Origin: Mesorhizobium sp. B2-3-12
Lineage (GTDB): Bacteria; Pseudomonadota; Alphaproteobacteria; Rhizobiales; Rhizobiaceae
Direction: 5' to 3'
Assembly (NCBI RefSeq): GCF_006442205.1
Contig: NZ_VFVR01000012.1
Span: 54,968 to 118,967, forward strand
DNA length: 64,000 bases
Below the pieces are notes generated by a model that did not search any database, had not been told where the DNA came from, and saw nothing but the letters and a program-made list of their open reading frames with translations. The position numbers were made by a program, and so were the translations under genes. Of the stretch, positions 26,129 through 33,974 are shown in pieces (positions within the stretch are counted from its first letter, which is position 1; each line of letters starts with the position of its first letter).

Positions 26129-26392
26129 CTACTGCGAACCTGGCATTTTGGCATATCCATTGGGATCTTTGTGGACGCCCGGCGACTGTGAGGTTTCCGC
26201 TGGCGCATTCCCACCCTGGTTTTGCTCAGGAGCGCGCTTGAACGGCGCTGTCCGCCATGAGCCCCCTGACAGGGGTGTAAGCACAAAAATTGCCAGCAGG
26301 CATAGTAAAATAGCCCCGGCCAAGACCACTCCCCATTTGAGGACCCGGCCTGTGCCCTTCTGTTCCTCTCGGCGCGATAGATTCTCTGTCAT
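26129..26392 (-). CDS. small single-pass membrane protein
   Basis: An 87-residue protein: a polar N-terminus, one strong membrane helix (about 19-40, WGVVLAGAILLCLLAIFV), and a Pro/Gln/Asn-rich tail ending KDPNGYAKMPGSQ. No family is recognised. An EcfG-like promoter (GGAAC-N16-AGTT) lies 36 bases before the ATG, which makes it a candidate general-stress gene even though the ribosome site is weak. Confidence 0.6.
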   Translation of the reverse strand: MTENLSRREEQKGTGRVLKWGVVLAGAILLCLLAIFVLTPLSGGSWRTAPFKRAPEQNQGGNAPAETSQSPGVHKDPNGYAKMPGSQ

Positions 26393-26428
26393 CGGGTTCG
26401 CTTTCTGAATCGAGGCAATTCAGACCCA

Positions 26429-26453
26429 AACTTGATGGCGGCAACGATGTTCC
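26429..26453 (-). promoter_or_regulatory. EcfG-like promoter, GGAAC-N16-aGTT
   Basis: On the minus strand: GGAAC, 16 bases, AGTT, ending 36 bases before the small membrane protein gene. It is identical in both elements to the one at 4.5 kb. Confidence 0.55.
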
Positions 26454-26481
26454 CATCTGAGCCCCCCACAAGGAGACTTCT

Positions 26482-26607
26482 ATGTCAACTTGCTTGGCTG
26501 ATCGACAACCACACTCTGATTGCACGCGCGCGCCAAGCGCTCGCCTAACTGAGATCCTGGCGCAACTTGCGCGCCGGGACCCGCCAATCAGGCGGGTTCT
26601 TTGTTGA
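26482..26607 (+). other. small ORF or sRNA with AAGGAG site and terminator
   Basis: A 41-codon frame (MSTCLADRQPH... ending RRVLC) begins with ATG six bases after a perfect AAGGAG. A hairpin with a T-rich tail lies over its last codons (26577-26605), before the stop, which is odd for a protein gene. It may be a small protein, a leader peptide or a small RNA. No family is recognised. Confidence 0.35.
26577..26605 (+). terminator. intrinsic terminator shared with a convergent gene
   Basis: GGACCCGCC-AATCA-GGCGGGTTC with TCTTTGTT after it: a 9-bp stem with one G-U pair. It also covers the stop codon of the minus-strand gene at 26588. Confidence 0.6.
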
Positions 26608-26788
26608 CCAGCGTCTCAAGCAAGGATGCCAACGACTGGATGCGCTCCTCCTGGCGCTTGACCACTTCAAGAGTAATATCGCGCCACTCTGGATGCTCGA
26701 TGGTTCGCTCTCGGATACCTTCGCCCCCTAAGCTGTTGAGATAGTCGAGTTGCTCTTGTTCTTTGACCACGAATTGCGCCGGAAGCAA
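26588..26788 (-). CDS. small hypothetical helical protein
   Basis: A 66-residue charged protein (LDYLNSLGGEGIRERTIEHP then VVKRQEERIQSLASLLETL) with a probable C-terminal coiled coil. The start is TTG with AAGGGA about 12 bases upstream, so it is not certain. No family is recognised. It lies 32 bases after the 84-residue gene on the same strand, so the two may form an operon. Confidence 0.45.
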   Translation of the reverse strand: MLPAQFVVKEQEQLDYLNSLGGEGIRERTIEHPEWRDITLEVVKRQEERIQSLASLLETLVNKEPA

Positions 26789-26820
26789 GTGCCGCCCGTC
26801 CCTTGAGCGACCACCAAATT

Positions 26821-27075
26821 CTAATCGACCGGCTTAGTGGACGCTGCATTGTGTATCGCGCCGATGACGGTGCTGGTCATAGTGCTGGTGCTCGGCGGAG
26901 AGAATGGCGCGTGAGGAGACCATTTATTCGTATCCAGCAAACGCCTCACATTGGCAATGTCGACTTTTGAGCCGCCAGGCATGGCAGCAATGTAAGCAGC
27001 GACTGCGCTAATCTTCGCGTCCAGTCCTTGGAGGAATTTCGCTATCGTCTCTAATCGCTTTTCTTGCGGCGTCAT
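26821..27075 (-). CDS. small hypothetical protein
   Basis: An 84-residue protein: a helical N-terminus (MTPQEKRLETIAKFLQGLD), then AVAAYIAAMPGG, and a Ser/Thr-rich tail. Three in-frame ATGs lie within eight codons; the third, at 27075, has CAGGAG six bases upstream and is preferred. No family is recognised. It is divergent from the candidate sRNA locus. Confidence 0.5.
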   Translation of the reverse strand: MTPQEKRLETIAKFLQGLDAKISAVAAYIAAMPGGSKVDIANVRRLLDTNKWSPHAPFSPPSTSTMTSTVIGAIHNAASTKPVD

Positions 27076-27189
27076 CAACATCTCCTGTTTTGGCAACATG
27101 TCGCGTGGGGCAAGGTTTCCTGCAATCCCGCAACCAACCGGGGGGCCATCCGTTGACCTACGCTGGTTGATCCCAGCATTCCTGTCTTA

Positions 27190-27223
27190 CCGCCGCTCTC
27201 CCCAAAGAGTGGCGGGCTTTTTT
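27190..27223 (+). terminator. intrinsic terminator 1 of tandem sRNA locus
   Basis: CCGCCGCTCT and AGAGTGGCGG pair as a 10-bp stem with one G-U, followed by GCTTTTTT. No plus-strand gene ends here, so it may end an unannotated RNA. Confidence 0.7.
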
Positions 27224-27233
27224 GCTCTCGGCG

Positions 27234-27258
27234 GGAACCGATTATATCGCCACAAGTT
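27234..27258 (+). promoter_or_regulatory. EcfG-like promoter, GGAAC-N16-aGTT
   Basis: GGAAC, 16 bases, AGTT, directly after terminator 1. It is well placed to drive a transcript from about 27265 to terminator 2. Confidence 0.55.
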
Positions 27259-27264
27259 CATTAC

Positions 27265-27367
27265 CAGCGCCCTTGATGCCCTTCCCCCGGTAAAGAGGCG
27301 CCGGAAAGTTGCACGAACAGCTTTCAAACAAAGCCCGCCACCGTTCCCTCAGTGGCGGGCTTTTTCG
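27265..27367 (+). ncRNA. candidate stress-controlled small RNA
   Basis: About 100 bases between an EcfG-like promoter and a strong intrinsic terminator, without a convincing reading frame. A C-rich stretch, CCCTTCCCCC (27281-27290 region), could be a single-stranded anti-ribosome-site loop. GsrN of Caulobacter is a known small RNA under the general stress sigma factor; this may be a functional analogue. The call rests on promoter and terminator placement only. Confidence 0.45.
27331..27366 (+). terminator. intrinsic terminator 2 of tandem sRNA locus
   Basis: AAGCCCGCCAC and GTGGCGGGCTT form a perfect 11-bp stem around a 10-base loop, followed by a T run. It shares GTGGCGGGCTTTTT with terminator 1. 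Confidence 0.85.
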
Positions 27368-27377
27368 GTTTGCGGTG

Positions 27378-27402
27378 GGAACAGCCGGCACAAATAGAAG
27401 TT
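27378..27402 (+). promoter_or_regulatory. second EcfG-like promoter, GGAAC-N16-aGTT
   Basis: GGAAC, 16 bases, AGTT, again directly after a terminator. A GC-rich hairpin at 27465-27498 with a weak T tail may end its transcript. The rest of 27400-27604 holds no recognised gene. Confidence 0.5.
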
Positions 27403-27604
27403 CGGGCGAACGCAGCGCCCTCCCGATGTCCCTTCGCGCTGCTGGCCACGCGGGCAGCTTGGCCGGCCCGCGCCTTCTCTCTCCCAGGGGTGCGGGCCTC
27501 TGCTGTCGACGAGACTATCCGCGGCAGGTATGATACATGGTCGGCAGACGGGGGCACAAGTTGCCGATCTTGGGCCGCTGCGTGTACGTTTCACGCAGCT
27601 AAAG

Positions 27605-28198
27605 TCACGAGCTTTCGGAGCGAACGGTCTCCACTGAGAGCGACCCGGCCGGAAGCGGCCGCAAAAGTTCGGCCTCCGGCTTCGACAGATTGATCCAGGC
27701 AGACCAATTCTCAGGCTGAAGGACTACGACCTGTCGATTGTGATATGGCGCGACATCCGGCCCGGGATCGGTCGTGAGCATGGTGAAAGTCGGCGGCTTG
27801 TTGCCGACAGCTTCACGCCAAAGCCCCGCGATCGCCAAGAACGGAGAGCCGTTGAGCGTGAAGCGATGTTTCGCCTTCGGATATTTCGTACCTGTGAATT
27901 CGAAGAAAGCGGATGCAGGTACAAGACAGCGCTTGCTGTTGCCGAACTGCCGGCCTTCGGAACGGAAATTGAACACAGGCCCTCCCTTTGGTCCGGTGGG
28001 CGGAAATCCGAACGTCATCGAAGCAAGCTCGATGGCGTCCCCGGCGCTGCGCATTATGGGCGCCGGATCATTGATACGAACGTCGTCTGCCTGAGGCAGA
28101 TCAAGTTCGGTCTGGTGGCTTGGAATGTCGAGCGCGAGCGAGGCCATCATCCGGCAATATTCAGCCCACGCGATATGCTGTTCGTAGTCGTTGCACAT
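27605..28198 (-). CDS. SOS response-associated (SRAP/YedK-type) protein
   Basis: A 197-residue SRAP-domain protein, which forms a covalent thiazolidine link to abasic sites in single-stranded DNA and so shields them during replication. The catalytic Cys2 follows the initiator Met (MCNDYEQ); the Asn and Arg of FNFRSEG, the Glu of ASAFFEF and the His of APYHNRQVVVL complete the active site. It lies divergent from the exonuclease III gene, 177 bases away; both deal with abasic DNA. Confidence 0.92.
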   Translation of the reverse strand: MCNDYEQHIAWAEYCRMMASLALDIPSHQTELDLPQADDVRINDPAPIMRSAGDAIELASMTFGFPPTGPKGGPVFNFRSEGRQFGNSKRCLVPASAFFEFTGTKYPKAKHRFTLNGSPFLAIAGLWREAVGNKPPTFTMLTTDPGPDVAPYHNRQVVVLQPENWSAWINLSKPEAELLRPLPAGSLSVETVRSESS

Positions 28199-28375
28199 GG
28201 ACTGCTCCGGACTTGGCCGATCTCTTCACGCTAGAGCATGCACGGCGGGATGGAAAGCGGGCCGCACACACCCCTGCCCGTCCGGTTGAGCCAGAAATAG
28301 CTTTCTTGCACGCAGACCGGGATCGCAGTGAGCCGTCGGGCGTTGAGAGTCGCTGCCTAGCCTACGGAAAGTTCA

Positions 28376-29152
28376 ATGACTCGCATCGCAACCTTCAACG
28401 TTAACGGCGTCAACGGCCGCCTGCCCGTGCTGCTCAAATGGCTGGGTGAAACCCAGTACGACATCGTCTGCCTTCAAGAGCTCAAGACGTCTGACGAGAA
28501 GTTCCCCGCCGACGCGATCAGGGGCGCCGGTTACGGCGCAATCTGGCACGGCCAGAAATCGTACAACGGGGTCGCTATCCTCGCTCGGGGGGCAGAACCA
28601 ATAGAACGTCGGCGCGGGCTTCCCGGCGATCCAGACGACACGCACAGCCGCTACATCGAGGCCGAGGTGAATGGGCTCGTTGTGGGTTGCCTCTATCTTC
28701 CTAACGGCAACCCGGCGCCAGGTCCGAAATTCGACTACAAGCTCCGGTGGTTCGATCGCCTCGTAAGCTATGGCAATTTGTTGCTTGGAGACGGCGCCAT
28801 GAGCATCCTCTGCGGCGACTATAACGTCGTTCCGACCGAAATCGACGCCGTCGCGCCCGAACGATGGCTGGGGGACGCGGTGTACTTTCCGGAGAGCCGG
28901 CAAGCCTACGCCGAAATGCTCGCGAATGGTTGGGTCGATGCAGTTCGCCGCGTACACGCCGAGAAGGGCATTTACACCTACTGGAACTTCTCATACCGGG
29001 GCGGCTACGATCGAAGCTCCGGCCTCCGAATGGACCATCTGCTTGTGAGCCCTTCCCTTTCGGACAAACTCCGCAATGCGGGCGTGGACGTCGAATTGCG
29101 CGGGTGGGAGAAGCCAAGCGACCATGCGCCAGCTTGGATTGAACTCGATTGA
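28376..29152 (+). CDS. xthA: exodeoxyribonuclease III
   Basis: A 258-residue ExoIII-family AP endonuclease/3'-exonuclease used in base-excision repair. Motifs: FNVNGVNGRLPVLLKWL, then CLQELKTSD (metal-binding Glu34), LCGDYNVVP (catalytic Asp and Asn), DHLLVS and PSDHAPAWIEL (catalytic His). Full length for the family. It is divergent from the SRAP gene. Confidence 0.94.
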   Translation: MTRIATFNVNGVNGRLPVLLKWLGETQYDIVCLQELKTSDEKFPADAIRGAGYGAIWHGQKSYNGVAILARGAEPIERRRGLPGDPDDTHSRYIEAEVNGLVVGCLYLPNGNPAPGPKFDYKLRWFDRLVSYGNLLLGDGAMSILCGDYNVVPTEIDAVAPERWLGDAVYFPESRQAYAEMLANGWVDAVRRVHAEKGIYTYWNFSYRGGYDRSSGLRMDHLLVSPSLSDKLRNAGVDVELRGWEKPSDHAPAWIELD

Positions 29153-29477
29153 CCGCCATTAAGGAACCCCGCAGCGGCAGCGACGGTATCGCGAAAAGCC
29201 GCTTCCTCATTGGCCCCCAAGTTGTATCCGTGGTTAGCGAGATCCCACTCGAAAAATCCTCCGCACCTAGCCGTCGACAAGCAACCATTGCATTCCATCC
29301 GACATGTACCCCTCGACGCTGTGAACGCAGGTCTGAGAGCCGGCCTCCTGCCCCCCCGGCAAGAAATGCCTGTTGGGCGTCACAGCCGTGATCGCGACTG
29401 TGCCTTGAACCCATGCATCTGGATGCGCTTTTGACGCACCATTCCTGCTGTGGCGCGCCGGCCCTCCAGCCAAGAGA
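29153..29477. other. gap, nothing recognised
   Basis: About 325 bases between convergent xthA and the sugar-type binding protein; no terminator or gene could be named. Confidence 0.4.
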
Positions 29478-30635
29478 TCACTTCAGCTCTGACGACCAAG
29501 GAAAATTCACATACTCGTCGCGGCTGTCATAACAGATATTTCCGTACATCTTCAGGTAGTCACTACGGCGTTCTGGATCGGCGTAAACCGAAGCAGGATC
29601 CAGCAAATCGGCATCGTACTGATCGAGGTTGGCGCTTGTCAGTGCAATAGGCAGTATATCCATTGCCTGGGGGATGCTTTTGCCGTCGAGCCAATCGGCC
29701 GCAAACTGTCCCATGGCATACCCGAAGACCGGTGATGATAAGGCGATGCTCGCCTTGTAGGGGCTATCGGCTTTTCTGATTTCCGAAACAGCCTCTGGCT
29801 CACCATCAATTCCGCCGAGAAATTGATCGGGCCTGTCTTTGCCGACGGCGCGCAATGCTTCTAGCGCTCCCAGCACGACGGCATCGCCGCCCAGCACCAC
29901 GTCGACATCGGGATTCGCAACGAGGATCGTTTGCATCGTCGCAAACCCTCCTTCCTTATTGACCGGCTTTGGTGCGATGTCGGCCACGATCGTAACGCCA
30001 GGAAGTGCATTCAGGCCATCGCGCATCGCTGTGAAGCGTGGGGCCAGGAACTCCATAGTGTCCTGGGTCAGCAGAACCACCTTGGCCTTCCCGCCGAGTT
30101 TGGTCTTGATATGCTCGATCGCCGCGTCCGCTAGCACCTTGCCTGTGCGATATTGCGGAGCATTGAGCAGCAACGTCGCGGGTGGAGGCACGATCGTACC
30201 GACAAACGCTCCCGACCAGATCGCCTGCTGAAGCGAGGGGCCGAAAGCCACCGGATCCGAAGACGTGCCCACGATGGCGCCAACCTTCGCCGCGACGAGT
30301 GACTGGACTTGGGCTATGGCCTTGCCGACGTCATTTTCAGCCAGAACTCGTCGATACTGCAAGCCGCGATTTACCGCCGCCAAGGACAAGCCGTGATCGA
30401 CCCCCTGCAAAAAGTCTCGGTCGTTTTCCTGTACATACGCCAAAGCCTTCTTCAGGCCGACCGGGGCACTGCATGAAGGTGCATTCGGATCAAAGACCGG
30501 AAATACCACCGGCCTGGTGATGCCGAGGGCACCTTCCTGGGCCCGCGCGCAAGCAAGCCCGGCCACAAGGGAGATGAGCAGCTGAGCTATCGCTTGACCG
30601 AGCGGGCGGGCAGTCTTCCTCGTCAGACCAAACAC
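29478..30635 (-). CDS. sugar-type periplasmic binding protein (TorT/LuxP-like)
   Basis: A 385-residue exported protein with the type I periplasmic-binding fold of ribose/autoinducer receptors. A signal peptide (about 1-32) is followed by AVNRGLQYRRVLAENDVGKAI, IVGTSSDPVAF, and near the end LGGIDGEPEAV. No permease or ATPase gene is nearby. Instead it follows a CHASE3 histidine kinase gene by 59 bases on the same strand, which suggests a receptor working with the kinase, as in LuxP-LuxQ or TorT-TorS. The ligand is unknown. Confidence 0.82.
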   Translation of the reverse strand: MFGLTRKTARPLGQAIAQLLISLVAGLACARAQEGALGITRPVVFPVFDPNAPSCSAPVGLKKALAYVQENDRDFLQGVDHGLSLAAVNRGLQYRRVLAENDVGKAIAQVQSLVAAKVGAIVGTSSDPVAFGPSLQQAIWSGAFVGTIVPPPATLLLNAPQYRTGKVLADAAIEHIKTKLGGKAKVVLLTQDTMEFLAPRFTAMRDGLNALPGVTIVADIAPKPVNKEGGFATMQTILVANPDVDVVLGGDAVVLGALEALRAVGKDRPDQFLGGIDGEPEAVSEIRKADSPYKASIALSSPVFGYAMGQFAADWLDGKSIPQAMDILPIALTSANLDQYDADLLDPASVYADPERRSDYLKMYGNICYDSRDEYVNFPWSSELK

Positions 30636-30694
30636 CGTTTCTCCTCTCGTCAGCGCGCATCCGCTTGACGCTAACTACCGTGTCGCCAAGCTGT

Positions 30695-32053
30695 CTACAA
30701 AACCGCGGTAGCACGCCGTGGTTTTGTCGAAAACACCAAATGAGCCGCCGTCCCCGGCTGGAGATTGCGATACTCGATCTTGCCGCCAAGGCTGACGCTC
30801 ATGGCATTGATGATCCTGCTGCCTACCCCTGTTCCTCTGGCGGGCACGCCCTCGGCCTTCCCGATACCGGCGTCCTCGACCACCAGCTCCGCTTGCTCGC
30901 CCGGCAATTGGGTGAGGCGTACGCGAATGTCTCCCGCTCCATCGGGGTAGGCGTACTTGAATGCGTTTGTAACGAGTTCAGTGACCACCACCCCAAGGTT
31001 GATGCAGGCGTCTGTCTCGAGCTTGATCGGATCTACCTCATAGGAGAGCCTTACACCATGTACCTGGCTTCGAAGCGATGTTCGCAGGTGGTCGAGCAGC
31101 CCAGCCGCGTATTCGTCAAGGGCAACGGAGCGAACATCGGAAGAACTGTAGAGCCTCCTGTGCACCAGCGAGATCGCGAAGATGCGGTCCTGAGTTTCGG
31201 CCAGTGCATCTTTCGACGCATTGTCCCCGACCGCTTTTGACTGAAGGTTCACAAGCGATGAGACCAGTGCCAGACTGTTGGCAACCCTGTGGTTGACTTC
31301 CGACAACAGCACCTCCGCCCGGTCGCGCGCCTTTGCGAGGTCTTCAGTTCGGATCGTGACACGTTGTTCCAGGTCGCTGTTGAGAGCATTGACCTCGTCG
31401 CGTGTCTTGCGAAGTTCTCTGGTGTAGCGAGCGGCTCCATAAGCTGCCCCGGCAACGACGGCGACGATGACAAGCCCCCCGATTGCAGAAACAAGCCGCA
31501 GCCATCCGGTGTTGGCACGCTGCTCGGCGACACCGGAGGTCAGTCGGTCATCCGCTCGCCCGATAATCCCCGAGAAGAACACATTGGCTTCGTCCGTCAG
31601 CGCCTTGCCTCGGTTCGTTCGAAACGATGCCTCGATCTCTGCATCGCGCTGGTCGCGCTTGAGTGCTATCGTCTGATCGAATTCCCCGAACTTCGCCGCA
31701 ACGATCGCCGTGAGCCGTTGCAGTGTCGATTGGGAATCGGGATAGGAAGTCAGCAAGCTCTGCAGCGCAAGCAGGTGGCGCTGCGCTTGGGCTTTGGCGG
31801 TCTGATACGGCCCCAAATAGATCTCATTGCCGGTGATCACGAAGCCGCGTTCGGACGCCTCCGCCGTCTGCAACGCATTTCTCAATTCGACCGCCGCGAC
31901 CCGGGTGTCACGTGCCGCGATTGCGTTGTCGAAGTAGGATTGCGCTCTCTGGCCAAGCCAGAAGTTTGTGGCCACGATAGCCATAAGCGCAATGAACCCT
32001 ATCAGCAGGGATGCGGAAGTGAATCGCACAACGTTACGGCGGGGAATTGACAT
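30695..32053 (-). CDS. CHASE3 HisKA_2-type sensor histidine kinase
   Basis: A 452-residue membrane kinase. Two membrane helices (about 10-30 and 184-207) flank a CHASE3 periplasmic helical domain with ELRNALQTAEASERGFVITG (about 52-71). A coiled-coil linker leads to a HisKA_2 dimerisation domain (phospho-His in SEVNHRVANSLALV, about 272) and an ATPase domain with VVTELVTNAFKYAYP and GTGVGSRIINAM. This kinase class often signals to PhyR-type or single-domain regulators. The ATG at 32053 has AGGA eight bases upstream; a GTG two codons earlier is possible. It heads a pair with the binding-protein gene. Confidence 0.9.
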   Translation of the reverse strand: MSIPRRNVVRFTSASLLIGFIALMAIVATNFWLGQRAQSYFDNAIAARDTRVAAVELRNALQTAEASERGFVITGNEIYLGPYQTAKAQAQRHLLALQSLLTSYPDSQSTLQRLTAIVAAKFGEFDQTIALKRDQRDAEIEASFRTNRGKALTDEANVFFSGIIGRADDRLTSGVAEQRANTGWLRLVSAIGGLVIVAVVAGAAYGAARYTRELRKTRDEVNALNSDLEQRVTIRTEDLAKARDRAEVLLSEVNHRVANSLALVSSLVNLQSKAVGDNASKDALAETQDRIFAISLVHRRLYSSSDVRSVALDEYAAGLLDHLRTSLRSQVHGVRLSYEVDPIKLETDACINLGVVVTELVTNAFKYAYPDGAGDIRVRLTQLPGEQAELVVEDAGIGKAEGVPARGTGVGSRIINAMSVSLGGKIEYRNLQPGTAAHLVFSTKPRRATAVL

Positions 32054-32479
32054 CAGCACATTCCTGCCCGATTTCGCCTCTGTGCGCTATCGTGTAGTGA
32101 CGGCTGAGGCGCTCGGAAAGCGATACCCTCCCGGGCGACCTGTTTTCATCGACCGGAAAGCTGCGGTCACAGGACGTCAGGTCGGGCCAGGGGCGCAAAC
32201 CAAGTTGCTGAGATTTGAAGCGATTTGCGCCATCTGGTCACAGCGGAGCAAGGATCTCGCCGCCAGTAAGGGTTGGCGCGTCCGCACCGCGTGTTCATAT
32301 CCATTGCTGCAAAGCCAAGTTCGAGTCTCCCCTTAGGCGGCTTATAACCAGTCCTGGCGACTGCAAAAACGTGTCTTTGTGGGACCGCACCCGGATCGGC
32401 ATTGAGTGGACCCCCTTGGCAACATCCTAGGATTTGGAGCACACTGGATCGGGCAAGACGCCCAATGGGAGCGAAGCAC
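32054..32479. other. gap, nothing recognised
   Basis: About 425 bases of divergent promoter space between the CHASE3 kinase and a small membrane protein gene. No operator or RNA could be named. Confidence 0.4.
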
Positions 32480-32890
32480 ATGCCTAAAGTTTCGGAGCTT
32501 TTCTTCAAAACAGCGATAGTGTTTCTTATTCTGGGCATCCTGGCGGGCCTGCAGATGGCGATCTCGGGCGATCATGGTGCGTTCCCCGCACACGCACACA
32601 TCAATCTGCTGGGGTGGGTCACAAGCGCAATCTTCGGCGGGTACTACGCCCTCAACCCCGTCAAGGCGGCGCGCCGGATCGCCATGATCCATTACGGCCT
32701 GTACACGCTGGGGATCGTCATTATGCTGCCGGCCTTGTACCTGATGTTGCAGGGCGGGAGGACAGAATTCGAACCAATCGTCGCCGGCGGCTCCCTTATC
32801 GTCGCTGCCGCTGTCCTGGTTTTTGCTGTCGTGGTGTTCTCGGCACAGACGGTACGCTCGGCCTCTGGGCTGTCGCCGGCCCCGCGGTGA
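32480..32890 (+). CDS. four-helix membrane protein with HAHINLLGW motif
   Basis: A 136-residue integral membrane protein with four hydrophobic helices (about 8-26, 38-58, 66-87, 98-120). The segment HAHINLLGWVTSAIFGGYYAL resembles the haem-binding helix of cytochrome oxidase subunit I-like proteins, where paired His residues bind haem. The whole protein is far shorter than an oxidase subunit. GGGAG precedes the ATG. It is likely a small cytochrome-like or hypothetical membrane protein; function unknown. Confidence 0.7.
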   Translation: MPKVSELFFKTAIVFLILGILAGLQMAISGDHGAFPAHAHINLLGWVTSAIFGGYYALNPVKAARRIAMIHYGLYTLGIVIMLPALYLMLQGGRTEFEPIVAGGSLIVAAAVLVFAVVVFSAQTVRSASGLSPAPR

Positions 32891-33101
32891 ACGGGCAAGG
32901 TGGAGCTTCCGCCCGACTTTAGCAGGCCGGACGCAAGTGGCCGATCGGGGACTATCAGAGGTGGGAATTGCAGATGCCATCAAGGAACTGGGCCGTGAAC
33001 TCATGCCGAGCCGCGGCCCACCTTCCCAGGGGACTATCCATAAGGATTAATTGTGTCGTTGCCGGTAGCCGGCGAAGGTAAGCATGCCAGTGATGGTCCC
33101 C

Positions 33102-33147
33102 GGCCCGACTGCCAAATAAGCCCCAAATGATCTCCGGCAGTCGGGCC
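33102..33147 (+). promoter_or_regulatory. 12-bp perfect hairpin in the DUF982 leader
   Basis: GGCCCGACTGCC (33102-33113) and GGCAGTCGGGCC (33136-33147) form a perfect 12-bp stem around a 22-base loop, 27 bases before the DUF982 ATG. No T run follows, so it is not a plain terminator. Confidence 0.6.
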
Positions 33148-33174
33148 ACAGCCCATCCCAACGGAGCTCATACA

Positions 33175-33540
33175 ATGTCGCTACATCGCTTCAGTCATCC
33201 AGTTCACGTGTTCGTGGGGCTGGGCTTTCCCCATCCGGTGACCTCCGTTCAAGAAGCCGTTGAGGTCCTCGATGAGTGGGCCGGCATACGCAGCCCCATC
33301 TATGAGGCGGCAGCCGCCCTTTGCCGGTCCGCGCTTGCCGACAAACGAGACATCGAGGCGGCGTGCGCTACCTTTGAGGCGTACGCTCGAGCCCACGGAA
33401 TTCAAGCACCGGATCCAATTGAAGTTGCGGTCGCAGGCGCGGCGGATGCTTGGATGACAGCTTACGACGGGCGTTCTGAATCTTTCGCTGACGATGATCG
33501 GATCGAGGCGAAGGGCAATCCCGGCAAGCCTGAGTTTTAG
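33175..33540 (+). CDS. DUF982 protein
   Basis: A 121-residue DUF982 protein, a family largely confined to rhizobia. The core is VTSVQEAVEVLDEWAG followed by AAALCRSALADKRDIEAACATFEAYARAHGI. The C-terminal tail is polar. GGAG precedes the ATG. A strong hairpin sits in its leader. Function unknown. Confidence 0.85.
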   Translation: MSLHRFSHPVHVFVGLGFPHPVTSVQEAVEVLDEWAGIRSPIYEAAAALCRSALADKRDIEAACATFEAYARAHGIQAPDPIEVAVAGAADAWMTAYDGRSESFADDDRIEAKGNPGKPEF

Positions 33541-33974
33541 CTGAAAACGACGCATTTTCGCTCCGCTTGATCGGTCGCTGATCTGGAACTGAATGAAGGC
33601 GAAATATCCGCTCTCCCCGCGGGTGGACGAATTTGTGTCCGCTCCCTGCCCTTGCGGAGGTTTGACGATCACGATCTTGCACCACACCTGGTGCTGGCGC
33701 CGGGACCCAGGCAGAGCTGATCGCGCGGCCTGACAAGCGGCGGTCGGCCTGCGCCTACGCCGTCGGCAGGCATTGCGAAAGCGTAAGAAAGCGCGAATTT
33801 CAGGCAGTTGCTCCATCTCCGGTGACGCACCATCAGCCAATAAGGTTAGGGCCAGACTTCCTCTTTTAGAGGAGCGCTTACCCCAGTGGTTTCGTTGACA
33901 ATAGGCTGCCACCCGATACGCTTTTGACAATCAACTGAAACTTGCGACGGTTTTTTGCCAATACTGTGCATTGG
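33541..33974. other. gap before the EPS locus
   Basis: About 434 bases. A minus-strand frame crosses it and continues antisense to DUF982; it has no recognised family and is probably not coding. Nothing else could be named. Confidence 0.4.

Noticed and set aside
32310..32340. A tRNA-like T-loop sequence (GTTCGAGTC)
   Set aside because: The flanking bases do not form a T-arm or acceptor stem.
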